Positions 16,894 through 25,432 of a stretch of DNA of 64,000 nucleotides are shown here, in pieces. This DNA is from Haladaptatus sp. QDMS2. GTDB lineage: Archaea > Halobacteriota > Halobacteria > Halobacteriales > Halococcaceae. Under the pieces are notes generated by a model that saw only the letters and a list, made by a program, of their open reading frames with translations, was not told the origin of the DNA and did no database searches. How positions within the stretch are numbered: position 1 is the first letter of the stretch; each line of letters begins with the position of its first letter. Where the stretch lies: contig NZ_CP119791.1 of the NCBI RefSeq assembly GCF_029338295.1, positions 186,001-250,000 on the forward strand. The letters are read 5' to 3'. A program made the translations under genes and the position numbers.

Positions 16894-18537
16894 GATGCTT
16901 TCGGTAGCTGTCTGTCCGGCTTCGTCGGTGACGCGGAGCGTCACGTCGAGCACACCACAGTAGTCCAGTTCGACGTCGATGGATTCGCCGGTCTTTTCGA
17001 ACTCACCGTCGGCGTCGATGTCCCATTCGTAGGACGAAATTGGACCGTTCTCAGAGGTGGATTCAGACCCGTGGAGCGTCACCGTCGCGCCGGAGTCGAA
17101 GTCGCGCTCTTCTGCGTTAGGCGGCTGGGTCGTGATTTTTGGTTCCGGTTTCGGCTTCTCCGGTTTCTCGGGTGTGTCGTCTGCGAGTTTGTGTTCACCG
17201 GCAGGTGGGGTCTCGCTTGGTTTGACGACACGAACGACTCCGGCTTCGGACCCGTGTGGCGGGTACCCCTCTCCCGAAAGTTGTATGTAGAGACGATCGT
17301 TCGCCTGCGCTGCCGTATTGACCGGAGAATAGCCGTATCCTTCTCGGAATCCGAAGCCCCACCGTTTCTCACCGGATTCAGCATCGAACGCGTATTGAGC
17401 AGCACCGGGAATCGGGTCTTTGACGCTCGTAATGTGCGTGCCGCCGGCGTACACGGTGTCTTCGGTGACTGTTGGTCTGCTCACCAGTTCTGCTCCAGAA
17501 GTGTACTGCCACACCTCTTCACCGTCCTCTACTGAGAGTGCGTGAAGCGCAGATGCGTTATTCCCAATCGAGGTGACGTACACCTTTTTGCCGTCTGTGG
17601 CTGGGGCACTGATTCGGTTCGCTCTACTGTCGCCGTTGTCGGGCGCAACCTGTGTCTTCCACACTACAGACCCATCATCGGGAGAGAGCGCCCACACTGT
17701 GTCGGAGAACTCGTTGCCTTTGTCGTAATGCGTTACGAAGAGATGCGTTCCGGTCGCGACAAGTGACTCATTATCCGTGTTTTCTGGAAGGGTTTTCGTC
17801 CATTTCTTCGTACCGTCAGTGCTGATAGCTGAGAGCGTCTTGTAGTCGAATGTGTAGAGTGTTTCTCCGACGCGGGCGAGAGTATACCCTCCATTCTCGG
17901 TACGCCACTTCACCGTACCATCGGGAGTGAGCGCGTAGAGGTGTTCTTTGCTTACCGCGTAAAGGGTGTCGTCATGGAAGATGGGACTTCCCTCCCACCG
18001 CGTGCGCTTTTTGAACTTCCACAAGAGGTCGCCAGTTTCGGCGTCGTAGGCACGAAGTCCACCTTTGTTCGGTTCTCGAACTGTATCGTCGCCAGCCTTC
18101 GGTCCATCCGGGTTCGTGCAGACGTACAGCGTACCCGCTGCGACAGTTGGCGGTCCTTCGACGAAGCCAATATCTTCGCCCCGATACCAGACCAAACCAT
18201 CTCCGGTTGCATCGTACGCGGCAATCTCGCCGTGAGTTTCAAACGAAGTCCAATACTGGGTCGTCACGAATAGTGTACCATCATTCACGACGAGCGGAAG
18301 CGGGTCGTTTTCCAGCGGTGGACTGGAGCCCCCATCGTCGATCTCGAAATCGAGGGCTGCGTGTGGGCCAAGTCCAGTCGTCGGAGCGTAACTCGTCCGG
18401 CCGTCGTCGTGGAACGCCGTCGGCCACTCCACGTCGTTTGCTTCACCTTCGGCAGCGAGCGCGTTCGAACCGAGGAGGGTTGCAGTGCCTGCAATACCGA
18501 TGCCTTTGAGTAACGTTCGTCTGGAGGGGCGTCGCAT
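16876..18537 (-). CDS. Tat-exported PQQ-type beta-propeller/PKD protein (array copy D)
   Basis: 553 residues from the ATG at 18535-18537. An in-frame ATG 24 nt upstream would put a basic stretch before the Tat signal and break the shared promoter spacing, so I reject it. The order is Tat signal RRPSRRTLLKGIG, DVEWPTAFHDDGRTSY, propeller blades (LYALTPDGTVKWRT, YAFDAESGEKRWGF) and a PKD domain with SYEWDIDADGEFEKTG and LDYCGVLDV. One additional Cys lies in LYVCTNPDG. Confidence 0.88.
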   Translation of the reverse strand: MRRPSRRTLLKGIGIAGTATLLGSNALAAEGEANDVEWPTAFHDDGRTSYAPTTGLGPHAALDFEIDDGGSSPPLENDPLPLVVNDGTLFVTTQYWTSFETHGEIAAYDATGDGLVWYRGEDIGFVEGPPTVAAGTLYVCTNPDGPKAGDDTVREPNKGGLRAYDAETGDLLWKFKKRTRWEGSPIFHDDTLYAVSKEHLYALTPDGTVKWRTENGGYTLARVGETLYTFDYKTLSAISTDGTKKWTKTLPENTDNESLVATGTHLFVTHYDKGNEFSDTVWALSPDDGSVVWKTQVAPDNGDSRANRISAPATDGKKVYVTSIGNNASALHALSVEDGEEVWQYTSGAELVSRPTVTEDTVYAGGTHITSVKDPIPGAAQYAFDAESGEKRWGFGFREGYGYSPVNTAAQANDRLYIQLSGEGYPPHGSEAGVVRVVKPSETPPAGEHKLADDTPEKPEKPKPEPKITTQPPNAEERDFDSGATVTLHGSESTSENGPISSYEWDIDADGEFEKTGESIDVELDYCGVLDVTLRVTDEAGQTATESIPLSTV

Positions 18538-18563
18538 ACGACCTGATCCACAATATCTCACCT

Positions 18564-18589
18564 ACTTACTATTGAGCAAATAACATCAC
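18564..18589 (-). promoter_or_regulatory. Array promoter element, copy D
   Basis: Minus strand GTGATGTTATTTGCTCAATA followed by GTAAGTA, 27-52 nt before the chosen ATG of copy D. Confidence 0.6.
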
Positions 18590-18615
18590 GTATGTTAACT
18601 ATTCACCTGAATTTA

Positions 18616-18722
18616 GGACCGTTCAATCGGCTCTCGTCTGTTGCTTTCGAAAAAGAGAAGAATATGCGAAGGCGGAGGGAGGGCCTGCGTCAGCGGGGAC
18701 GGGCTTAGACCGTAGAGAGGGA
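18616..18722. repeat. Duplicated intergenic/3'-end unit, copy 3
   Basis: Third copy of the spacer unit (GGACCGTTCAATCGG, TTTCGAAAAAGAG, GGAGGGAGGGCCTGCGTCAG, TTAGACCGTAGAGAG), running into the 3' end of copy E. Confidence 0.7.
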
Positions 18723-20444
18723 GATGGAGGTCGTCTGTGTCCTGTCGGAGTCGTCGGTCACGCGCAGGGTCATCTCCAGAATCCCACAGTAGTCCAGTTC
18801 GACCTCGATGGATTCGCCGGATTTCTCGAATTCACCGTCGGCGTCGATGTCCCATTCGTATGAGACGATTTCACCAGTGGGCGAACTGGAATCTCCGCCT
18901 GAGAGGGTGACTGTCGCGCCGGAGTCGAAGTCCAGTTCTTCGGCATTTTCAGGGTCGGAGGTGATGACTGCGCGTACGGGTTCTTCCTCCTTGTACGGCG
19001 TGTCGTCGACGAGCGTGTGCGTGGGACCGGGTTCGCTTTCGCTCGATTCGAGAACGTACACCCCACCAATGTATCCGTATGGGGGGAGCTCCGGTTCCAT
19101 CACCTGAACGTAGAGGTGGCCGTCTGCCACCGTCGTCGTGTTGACGTAGGTGTCGCTTGCAGTCTCGTCGATGCCGTAACTCCACTGCTCGCTCCCGTCT
19201 GCGCGGTTCAGCGCGTAAATCGCGGGCCGAGCGTAGACGGTGCCGACGTACGTAGAGCCGTGTTCGAAGTAGCCAGCATCTCGCTCGTACTTCACGGCAT
19301 CCTCGGTCGGGTACGTACCGCCGACGTAGACCGTGTTGTCGGTGACTGCGGGGGTGCTCATGAGCTGGGCGGCCGTCGTGAACTGCCACTGTTCCTCGCC
19401 AGTTTCGGCGGAGAGGGCGTGGAGGGCGCCAACCCGCTCGTCGTCGTCGTTCTGATAATCGTTATCCGGCGGGGCGGTCGAATCCTCGGAGGCGACGTAC
19501 ACCGTGCCGTCGGCGACGGCGGGTGCGCTCAGGTGGTTTGGCTCGCTGTCAGCGAAGTCGGCAGCGACCTGCGTCTCCCAGACCACGGAGCCGTCATCGG
19601 GCGAGAGCGCCCACACCGTGTCCGAGCGTGGATAGCTGTCCTCGGTCAGGTAGAGGTGGTCTCCGTCGGTGGCGAGTGAGGTGGCGTTGATGCCGTCCGG
19701 TGGGTCTGCCTTCCACTGGACCGTGCCATCGAGACTGATTTCGGCGACCGTCTCGCTCGTTGCGACGTAGATGGAATCCGCGCCGAGTGCCTGTGATTCG
19801 ACGGCGACGTCGTCGTCGATAGCGACGCGCCATTGTTCGTCGCCTGTTTCGAGGTCGACGGCGACCGGGCCGAGGTAGACTGTTCCGTCGCGGACGAGCG
19901 CGGCGTCGTTCGTCCCGACGTCTTTGTTCACCCAGAGGGTGTCGCCGGTCTCGGCGTCGAGCGCCATGAGGCCGCCGTTCGGTGGAGTTTCGTCCTGGCT
20001 ATCGCCAGCCGTGTACGCGACTGCGGGGGAGGTCGAGACGAGCACTCGCCCATCCGCTACCGTGACGGGGCCATCGACCGCGCCGATGCTGTCGTCGTTG
20101 CGAATCCAGCGTACGCCTTCGCCGGTGGCGTCGTAGGCGGCGACCTCGCCGCTGCTGTCGCCGTAATCGTAGTAGACGACGGTTCCAATGTACGCGGTGC
20201 CGTCTGCGACCGTCACCTCGGTCGGGTCCCCGGAGAGATCGTTGCCCGGAGACCAGCTCGGTGCGGCGTACGGACCGGGGCCACTCCCCTGCGTGTAGCC
20301 GGTGCGGGCGTCAGTTCCGCGACTCACTGGCCAGCCAGTCCCTTCGTCGGCTGGTGTTGCGGCCATCGCGTTCGAACCGATGAGGCCTGCGGCTCCGGCG
20401 ATGCCGATGCCTTTCAAAAACGTCCGTCTGGAGGGTCGGACCAT
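18705..20444 (-). CDS. Tat-exported PQQ-type beta-propeller/PKD protein (array copy E)
   Basis: 579 residues. Tat signal RPSRRTFLKGIG; mature start with GWPVSRGTDARTGYTQG. Blades include ALDAETGDTLWVN and ALNRADGSEQWSYG. The acidic linker TAPPDNDYQNDDDERVG near residue 320 is an insertion shared in spirit only with copy F. The PKD domain has SYEWDIDADGEFEKSG and LDYCGILEM, ending LSTV. Copies E and F form one subgroup (PVSRGT start, GIDE/GVDE block), A-D another. Confidence 0.88.
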   Translation of the reverse strand: MVRPSRRTFLKGIGIAGAAGLIGSNAMAATPADEGTGWPVSRGTDARTGYTQGSGPGPYAAPSWSPGNDLSGDPTEVTVADGTAYIGTVVYYDYGDSSGEVAAYDATGEGVRWIRNDDSIGAVDGPVTVADGRVLVSTSPAVAYTAGDSQDETPPNGGLMALDAETGDTLWVNKDVGTNDAALVRDGTVYLGPVAVDLETGDEQWRVAIDDDVAVESQALGADSIYVATSETVAEISLDGTVQWKADPPDGINATSLATDGDHLYLTEDSYPRSDTVWALSPDDGSVVWETQVAADFADSEPNHLSAPAVADGTVYVASEDSTAPPDNDYQNDDDERVGALHALSAETGEEQWQFTTAAQLMSTPAVTDNTVYVGGTYPTEDAVKYERDAGYFEHGSTYVGTVYARPAIYALNRADGSEQWSYGIDETASDTYVNTTTVADGHLYVQVMEPELPPYGYIGGVYVLESSESEPGPTHTLVDDTPYKEEEPVRAVITSDPENAEELDFDSGATVTLSGGDSSSPTGEIVSYEWDIDADGEFEKSGESIEVELDYCGILEMTLRVTDDSDRTQTTSISLSTV

Positions 20445-20470
20445 GTATTCGACCAGAGATGTGTCGGCAT

Positions 20471-20495
20471 ACTAACTATCGGGTGACTAATATCG
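20471..20495 (-). promoter_or_regulatory. Array promoter element, copy E
   Basis: Minus strand CGATATTAGTCACCCGATAG followed by TTAGT, 27-51 nt before the ATG. It is diverged in the middle but keeps the GATATTA and ATAGTTAGT ends. Confidence 0.5.
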
Positions 20496-20643
20496 AATTG
20501 GTTAACTTTTTCACATTCATGCTACCGTTTTATTCGAACTACAATGTGGGGTATTTATTGCGTTTGTCTGTGCACAATTCAGCATTTTTCGACGCGGTAG
20601 GCCGGATTTTCCGGCAATTAAAATGGCGAAAAGTGTACGCAAG

Positions 20644-22407
20644 TTATACCGTCGAAAGCGAGATACTGGTCGTTTGGGTAACCTCGGTTTCATCGGTCAC
20701 TCGCAGGGTCACTTCGAGGATGCCACAGTACTCGAGTTCCACGTCGATGGATTCGCCGGTTTCTTCGTAGTTACCGTCGCCATCGATGTCCCACTCATAG
20801 GAAACAATCTCGCCGTTTGGCGAACTCGATTCACTCCCGGAGAGGGTCACCACCGCGCCCGAGTCGAAATCGAGATTCTCTGCATTTTCCGGGTCAGTCG
20901 TAATTACTGCCTCGACGGGTGCGGTTTCCTGATACGGTGTATCGTCTACGAGCGTGTGTTCCGGGCCGGGGGCACTGTCGCTTGCGGCGAGCGCGTGGAT
21001 GCTTCCGACCTCGCCGTTCGGTGGCACTCCTGGACCAGTCACCTGCACGTAGAGGTGGTCGTTCGCCGGGACGGCGGTTCGCACGTAGCTGTCGTCTGCG
21101 TTCTCGTCTACGCCGTAGCTCCACTGCTCTGCGCCATCTTCGGTGTTGAGTGCGAACACCACCGGGCGGGCGTAACTCGACCCGACGTATGTCGAACCGT
21201 GCTCGAAGTAGCCCAGCTCTTTTTCGTCTTCGACGGATGCTTCGGTCGGGTAGGTTCCTCCGACGTACACCGTTCCGTTGCTGACCGACGGAATGCTTCG
21301 CAACTCGGCGGCCGTCGTGAACTGCCACCGCTCCTCGCCCGAGTCTGCGGAGAGCGCGTGGAGTGCGCCGACTCGCTCGTTGTCTTCCGGCGCGTCCGGC
21401 CCGTTTGCGGCGCGTTCGGTGCTGTCGTCGCTTGCGACGTACACCGTCCCGTCTGCCACGGCGGGTGCGCTCAGCCGATTTGGGACGCTGTCTTGGAACT
21501 CGGCGGCAACCTGTGTCTCCCAGACGACCGACCCATCCTCGACAGCCAGTGCCCAGACCGTGTCAGTGGTTGGTGCCGCGCCGTCGCTCATCGTCAGATA
21601 GAGGTGGGTTTCGGTCGCCACGAGGGATGCTGCGTCCGCGCCGTCTGGCATCGGCGTTTCCCACTGGACGGTGCCGTCGACGCCAACTGCGCCAATCGTC
21701 TGTGGCGTGGCGACGTAGAGTGCGGCCCCACTCGCCGCTTGGGCACGAATGCTGTTGTCGGTAGCTATCTCCGCCGTCCACTGCACGTCGCCCGTTTCCG
21801 TGTCGAGGGCGTAGATTGTCGCCTCTGAGACGGCGTAGGCCATCCCGTCGTGGACGAGCACCGCATCCTCTGGCTCTCGCGGTTCCATGCTCGTCCACAG
21901 CGTCTCGCCGGTCTCTGCTGAGAGCGCCATGACGCCGCCGTTCGGCGGAGTTTCGTCCTGTCGGTCGCCGCCCGTGTAGACGACTGCTGGTTTTGCGGCG
22001 ACGAACACGCGGCCGTCAGCCACGGTCGGGGCCGCCATCACCGCGCCAATCGAGTCGTCAGAGCGAATCCAGCGGACGCCGCCGCTGGTGGCATTGTACG
22101 CCGCGACCTCGCCGTGACTCTCGTCGATGTCGTAGGATGCGACCGTGCCGATGTAGGTGGTTCCGGAGGCCACCGTCACTTCGGTCGGGTCTCCGGAGAG
22201 GTCGTCGCCGGGTGACCAGCCGGGGGCTGCATACGGGTGTGGCCCCTGTCCTGTGGTGTATCCCGTCCGCCCGGCTGTGCCGCGGCTCACAGGCCAGTCA
22301 AGCTCCTCACCGGCCGGAGCGACTGCGAGTGCGTTCGTGCCAAGCAGGCCGGTTGCGGCGGTGATGCCGATACCTTTCAGGAACGTCCGTCTGGAGGGCC
22401 GGGACAT
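20644..22407 (-). CDS. Tat-exported PQQ-type beta-propeller/PKD protein (array copy F)
   Basis: 587 residues, the longest copy and first in the direction of transcription. Tat signal RPSRRTFLKGIG; mature start with DWPVSRGTAGRTGYTTG. Propeller blades include ALSAETGETLWTS and ALDTETGDVQWTA. The PKD domain has SYEWDIDGDGNYEETG and LEYCGILEV, ending LSTV. The spacer between copies E and F (20445-20643) is AT-richer than the others and lacks the duplicated spacer unit. Confidence 0.88.
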   Translation of the reverse strand: MSRPSRRTFLKGIGITAATGLLGTNALAVAPAGEELDWPVSRGTAGRTGYTTGQGPHPYAAPGWSPGDDLSGDPTEVTVASGTTYIGTVASYDIDESHGEVAAYNATSGGVRWIRSDDSIGAVMAAPTVADGRVFVAAKPAVVYTGGDRQDETPPNGGVMALSAETGETLWTSMEPREPEDAVLVHDGMAYAVSEATIYALDTETGDVQWTAEIATDNSIRAQAASGAALYVATPQTIGAVGVDGTVQWETPMPDGADAASLVATETHLYLTMSDGAAPTTDTVWALAVEDGSVVWETQVAAEFQDSVPNRLSAPAVADGTVYVASDDSTERAANGPDAPEDNERVGALHALSADSGEERWQFTTAAELRSIPSVSNGTVYVGGTYPTEASVEDEKELGYFEHGSTYVGSSYARPVVFALNTEDGAEQWSYGVDENADDSYVRTAVPANDHLYVQVTGPGVPPNGEVGSIHALAASDSAPGPEHTLVDDTPYQETAPVEAVITTDPENAENLDFDSGAVVTLSGSESSSPNGEIVSYEWDIDGDGNYEETGESIDVELEYCGILEVTLRVTDETEVTQTTSISLSTV

Positions 22408-22433
22408 GTGTTTGACAAAAGACGAATCTCACA

Positions 22434-22458
22434 CCTAACTATAGGTTAGCTAATATCA
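22434..22458 (-). promoter_or_regulatory. Array promoter element, copy F
   Basis: Minus strand GTTGATATTAGCTAACCTAT followed by AGTTAGG, 27-51 nt before the ATG of copy F. It keeps the same ends as the other copies. Confidence 0.5.
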
Positions 22459-22622
22459 ACTGGGCTGACTGTTTATCTGCGTTTCCGGTGTTTCAGCGCT
22501 CCCAGACGGCGAATTTCGGGTTATTATTCTGAACTATTCCATCGCAGTCGCATACGTCTCTCGGGAGGAAAAACAGCGGTCTCATCCGATTGGTGGCGCG
22601 TCGTGGCAGTATCCGTGCATGG

Positions 22623-22892
22623 TTAGGTGGCGATTTCGTCTCCAATTGACTGTACTCGCTCCATCTGTTCGACCATCAACACGCCGTAGATGCCGCGCTT
22701 GCTCTCGTCGAGTCGATGCGTCTTGAGATGGTTTCGAGCAAGTTCTTTCAACGTCGTTCGGTCTATTGCCTCCACCCCACTCCGGACGTAGCGTTGGTTA
22801 CAAACTGGACAGGTGATAATTCCGTACTCCCCCATAGCTTCCGTTTCCCCCGCCACAGCAAGAACCTTGCGGACATTATCGAACGGTGTCAT
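22623..22892 (-). CDS. Small zinc-finger-like protein
   Basis: 89 residues with a Cys2-His2-like set: ITCPVCNQRYV followed by NHLKTH about 28 residues later. This suggests a single zinc finger for nucleic-acid or protein contact. The true start may be the internal ATG at 22833-22835 (MGEYGIITCPVC), preceded by a G-rich stretch, which would give 70 residues. It is monocistronic between the propeller array and the MscS gene. Confidence 0.65.
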   Translation of the reverse strand: MTPFDNVRKVLAVAGETEAMGEYGIITCPVCNQRYVRSGVEAIDRTTLKELARNHLKTHRLDESKRGIYGVLMVEQMERVQSIGDEIAT

Positions 22893-22960
22893 ATGGAGAA
22901 CGCTATAGGGGCGAGTATATTGTCACGAATATCTCGAAAATCTGAGTTACCAGTGTCGAC

Positions 22961-24067
22961 TCATTCGCCGCCGTCACCGACGACGCTGTCGGGGGTGACG
23001 AATGCTGGCTGGTTTGCGTCGTCGGCCACGGTGACCACGCGCTGTGGGAACGGGATTTCGATGCCCTCACGCGCGAAGGCGTTGTAGATGCGCTTGTTCA
23101 TCTCGTGGGTCGCTCGTCCCCGGAGGACGGGGTCGCCAATCCAGCAGAGCAACTCGAAGTCGAGCGCCGAGTCTCCGAAATTGCGAAACCGCACTCGCGG
23201 GTGGGGGTCTGCGAGGACGAGTTGTTCGGCTTTCGCCTCCGCCAGCAACACCGCCTCGACCTGGTCTACGTCGGAACCGTAGGCTACCCCCACGGGCAGA
23301 CGAATCCGGCGTTCGCGCTCGGGCGTCGATTCGTTCACGATGCGCGCCGAATTCAACACGGCGTTCGGGACGGTGACGAGCATGTCGTCGCGCGTGCGGA
23401 TGACGGTACTCCGAATCGAGATGTCCTCGACGCGCCCGCGTTCGCCCGATTCGAGGACGATGTAGTCGCCGACGGCGTACGTGCCGTCGAAGTAGAGCGC
23501 GATGCCGCCGAAGAAGTTCGCGATGGTGTCGCGGGCGGCGAGACCCACGACGATGCCGATGATACCAGCGGAGGCGAGAAACGGCGTGATGTCGATGGCC
23601 CAGACGGTGAGCAGGAGGAAGATGGTCGCCCCGAGGATGAGGAAGGTCCAGACGTTCTGGAAGATGGGGACGACGGTCTGGTCGAACTCCCTGCCCGCGG
23701 TGACCTCCTTCGAAACCTTGCGCCCGAGACGGGTGAGCGTGAACGCCCAGAGGACCGTAATCACCGAGAGCGTGCCCGCGAGCAGTGGGGCGTCGGTTTC
23801 GGGGCCGAACCCGAGTGGAATCGTCGCGATGTACGCCCCGACGAGAACCACGGTGACGTAGAGGGGGGCGTGAATCGTCCGAACGATTACGTCGTCGACT
23901 TCGCCCTCGATGCTCCGGGTGAGTCGTGGAATGGCGACTTTCCCACCGAGCTCGACGAGTTTCGCGACGACGAGCGAGAGGGCGACGGTGAGGAGGACAC
24001 CTTGCCACGGTGGCACCGTGAGGAGCACCTCACGCAGCAACATCCAATATTCCGTCACCGTTGGCAT
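22961..24067 (-). CDS. MscS-family mechanosensitive channel
   Basis: Osmotic safety valve in the cytoplasmic membrane. 368 residues: several N-terminal helices, then the pore-lining helix and beta domain. The TM3-like region reads LASAGIIGIVVGLAARDTIA, followed by FFGGIALYFDGTYAVGDYI and the hallmark beta domain GRVEDISIRSTVIRTRDD with VTVPNAVL. The C-terminal alpha/beta domain includes FELLCWIGD. It starts at MPTVTEYWM. Confidence 0.93.
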   Translation of the reverse strand: MPTVTEYWMLLREVLLTVPPWQGVLLTVALSLVVAKLVELGGKVAIPRLTRSIEGEVDDVIVRTIHAPLYVTVVLVGAYIATIPLGFGPETDAPLLAGTLSVITVLWAFTLTRLGRKVSKEVTAGREFDQTVVPIFQNVWTFLILGATIFLLLTVWAIDITPFLASAGIIGIVVGLAARDTIANFFGGIALYFDGTYAVGDYIVLESGERGRVEDISIRSTVIRTRDDMLVTVPNAVLNSARIVNESTPERERRIRLPVGVAYGSDVDQVEAVLLAEAKAEQLVLADPHPRVRFRNFGDSALDFELLCWIGDPVLRGRATHEMNKRIYNAFAREGIEIPFPQRVVTVADDANQPAFVTPDSVVGDGGE

Positions 24068-24110
24068 AGCTGACAGTTGGAGAGCGTCGGGATAAAACGT
24101 GGTGTCGCCG

Positions 24111-24410
24111 TCACTCCATCTCGATGAAGATACGGGCGATGTCTTCGAGATTCCCGACGGGCGTAACGTGCGCCGTGTGGTCGGTCAGCAATGGTGGTCC
24201 GAGAAACGCAGAAACGGCCCCAAAGTCGTCTGCCTCAATGACGAAGTAGAAGGTGTGTTCGTTGGTCGCGACGTACGCGCCGTGGAGGTGGATGCCCTGT
24301 TCCTCTGCGCGGGTGTGCATCGTCGAAATCCAGTCGCGGGCGTCGTCGGCCCGGTCTTCGCGTGCCCAGCAATGGTCTGGGCTGTGTGTGAGTGTTGCAA
24401 TGAATTGCAT
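24111..24410 (-). CDS. Small alpha/beta-barrel-like protein (DUF3303-like)
   Basis: 99 residues from MQFIATLTHSP. The pattern of strand, helix (DDARDWISTMHTRAEEQG), strand (GAYVATNEHTFYFVIEADD), helix (GAVSAFLG) and strand (HTAHVTPVG) resembles dimeric ferredoxin-like folds such as DUF3303/GYD proteins. No catalytic residues can be named. An in-frame start at 24443 is possible but adds an untypical methionine-rich start. Confidence 0.6.
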   Translation of the reverse strand: MQFIATLTHSPDHCWAREDRADDARDWISTMHTRAEEQGIHLHGAYVATNEHTFYFVIEADDFGAVSAFLGPPLLTDHTAHVTPVGNLEDIARIFIEME

Positions 24411-24561
24411 GATCGTATTCACGGTTGTCATCATTCGATTCACCCCCTTCCTTCCATTCCCTCTCCCATTTCACCTCTCTGTAGAGGTACGGTTCGCTGG
24501 GCGATAATCTCCCGCTCAGGAAATCCGAACCACCTTTGTACTCACGCGAATCTGTCAGGAT

Positions 24562-25377
24562 ATGGATTCCTGGCTCCTCGCGCTCGTCGTCGGCATCCTC
24601 CAGGGTATCTTCGAGTGGTTGCCCATCTCGAGTGAGGGGAACATCACCCTCTTTCTCACGGCGTTTCAGGGCGTCTCCCCGCACGTCGCCGTCCAGTTCT
24701 CGCTGTTCTTACACGCGGGTACGGCCTTCTCCGCACTCGCCTACTATCGCGGTGAAGTCGTCGCTGTGCTCGCCTCGCTTCCGCAGTGGCGACCTGGCGA
24801 CGCTTTCGACAGCGAGACCGCAGACCTCTCCTTTCTCGTCCTCGCGACGCTCGCCTCCGGCGTCGTCGGCCTCGTCGCTTACGCAGGCCTCATGGACCTC
24901 GCGTCTGCGCTCACGGGGAGTGCGTTCGTCGCGCTCATCGGCGTCCTGCTCGTGGTGACGGGCCTCGTCCTGCGCGGGGCAGACCGCCTCTCGCTCGGCG
25001 ACCGCGAACAACCGTCTCTGCTGGACGCCGTGCTCGTCGGCAGCCTCCAGGGCCTCGCCATCCTGCCCGGTGTCTCGCGCTCTGGTACCACCGCGAGCGC
25101 ACTCCTCCTGCGGGGCCACGACGGTCCCTCCGCGCTCAGACTCTCGTTTCTGCTCTCCATCCCGGCCGCGTTCGCCGCCGGGGCGCTCACGGTGCTCACG
25201 GAGGGCGTTCCCGCCATCGACCCGGGACCGGCGCTGTTCGCCCTCGCCGTCGCCGCCGTCGTCGGTTATCTGACCATCGACGCGCTGATGCGACTGGTCC
25301 ACCGGGTAGCGTTCTGGGCGGTTTGTGTCGGCCTCGGCGGACTCGCAATAATTGGCGGAATTTTTACACTGGCGTGA
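24562..25377 (+). CDS. uppP: Undecaprenyl-diphosphate phosphatase (UppP/BacA)
   Basis: Membrane phosphatase that recycles polyprenyl-diphosphate carriers to the monophosphate form for surface glycan assembly. In archaea the substrate is likely dolichyl or undecaprenyl diphosphate. 271 residues with about eight helices. Catalytic features are visible: GIFEWLPISSEGN near residues 16-28 (the (E/Q)xxxE motif region) and LPGVSRSGTT near 173-182. It lies just before the amino-sugar genes, which use the same lipid-linked pathway. Confidence 0.93.
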   Translation: MDSWLLALVVGILQGIFEWLPISSEGNITLFLTAFQGVSPHVAVQFSLFLHAGTAFSALAYYRGEVVAVLASLPQWRPGDAFDSETADLSFLVLATLASGVVGLVAYAGLMDLASALTGSAFVALIGVLLVVTGLVLRGADRLSLGDREQPSLLDAVLVGSLQGLAILPGVSRSGTTASALLLRGHDGPSALRLSFLLSIPAAFAAGALTVLTEGVPAIDPGPALFALAVAAVVGYLTIDALMRLVHRVAFWAVCVGLGGLAIIGGIFTLA

Positions 25378-25391
25378 CCTGTCGCAATATT

Positions 25392-25414
25392 GTTCTTAGG
25401 ACAGAACGTTCTTA
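25392..25414. promoter_or_regulatory. Direct/inverted repeat upstream of the GlmU-like gene
   Basis: Two GTTCTTA copies 16 bp apart (25392 and 25408), with the perfect palindrome AGAACGTTCT at 25403-25412. It lies 20-40 nt before the start of the sugar nucleotidyltransferase gene, where an operator would be expected. Confidence 0.4.
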
Positions 25415-25432
25415 CTCTCTGATGTCAATGGT

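Noticed and set aside
11375-22407. True PQQ-dependent dehydrogenases
   Set aside because: Lengths, lack of the quinoprotein dehydrogenase active-site features and the PKD domain fit BamB-like non-enzymatic propellers; PQQ binding cannot be supported from sequence.
23105-24073. Open frame of 322 codons opposite the MscS gene
   Set aside because: Translation is an Asp/Glu/Arg/Gly mixture mirroring the MscS codons; the minus strand carries the clear MscS motifs.
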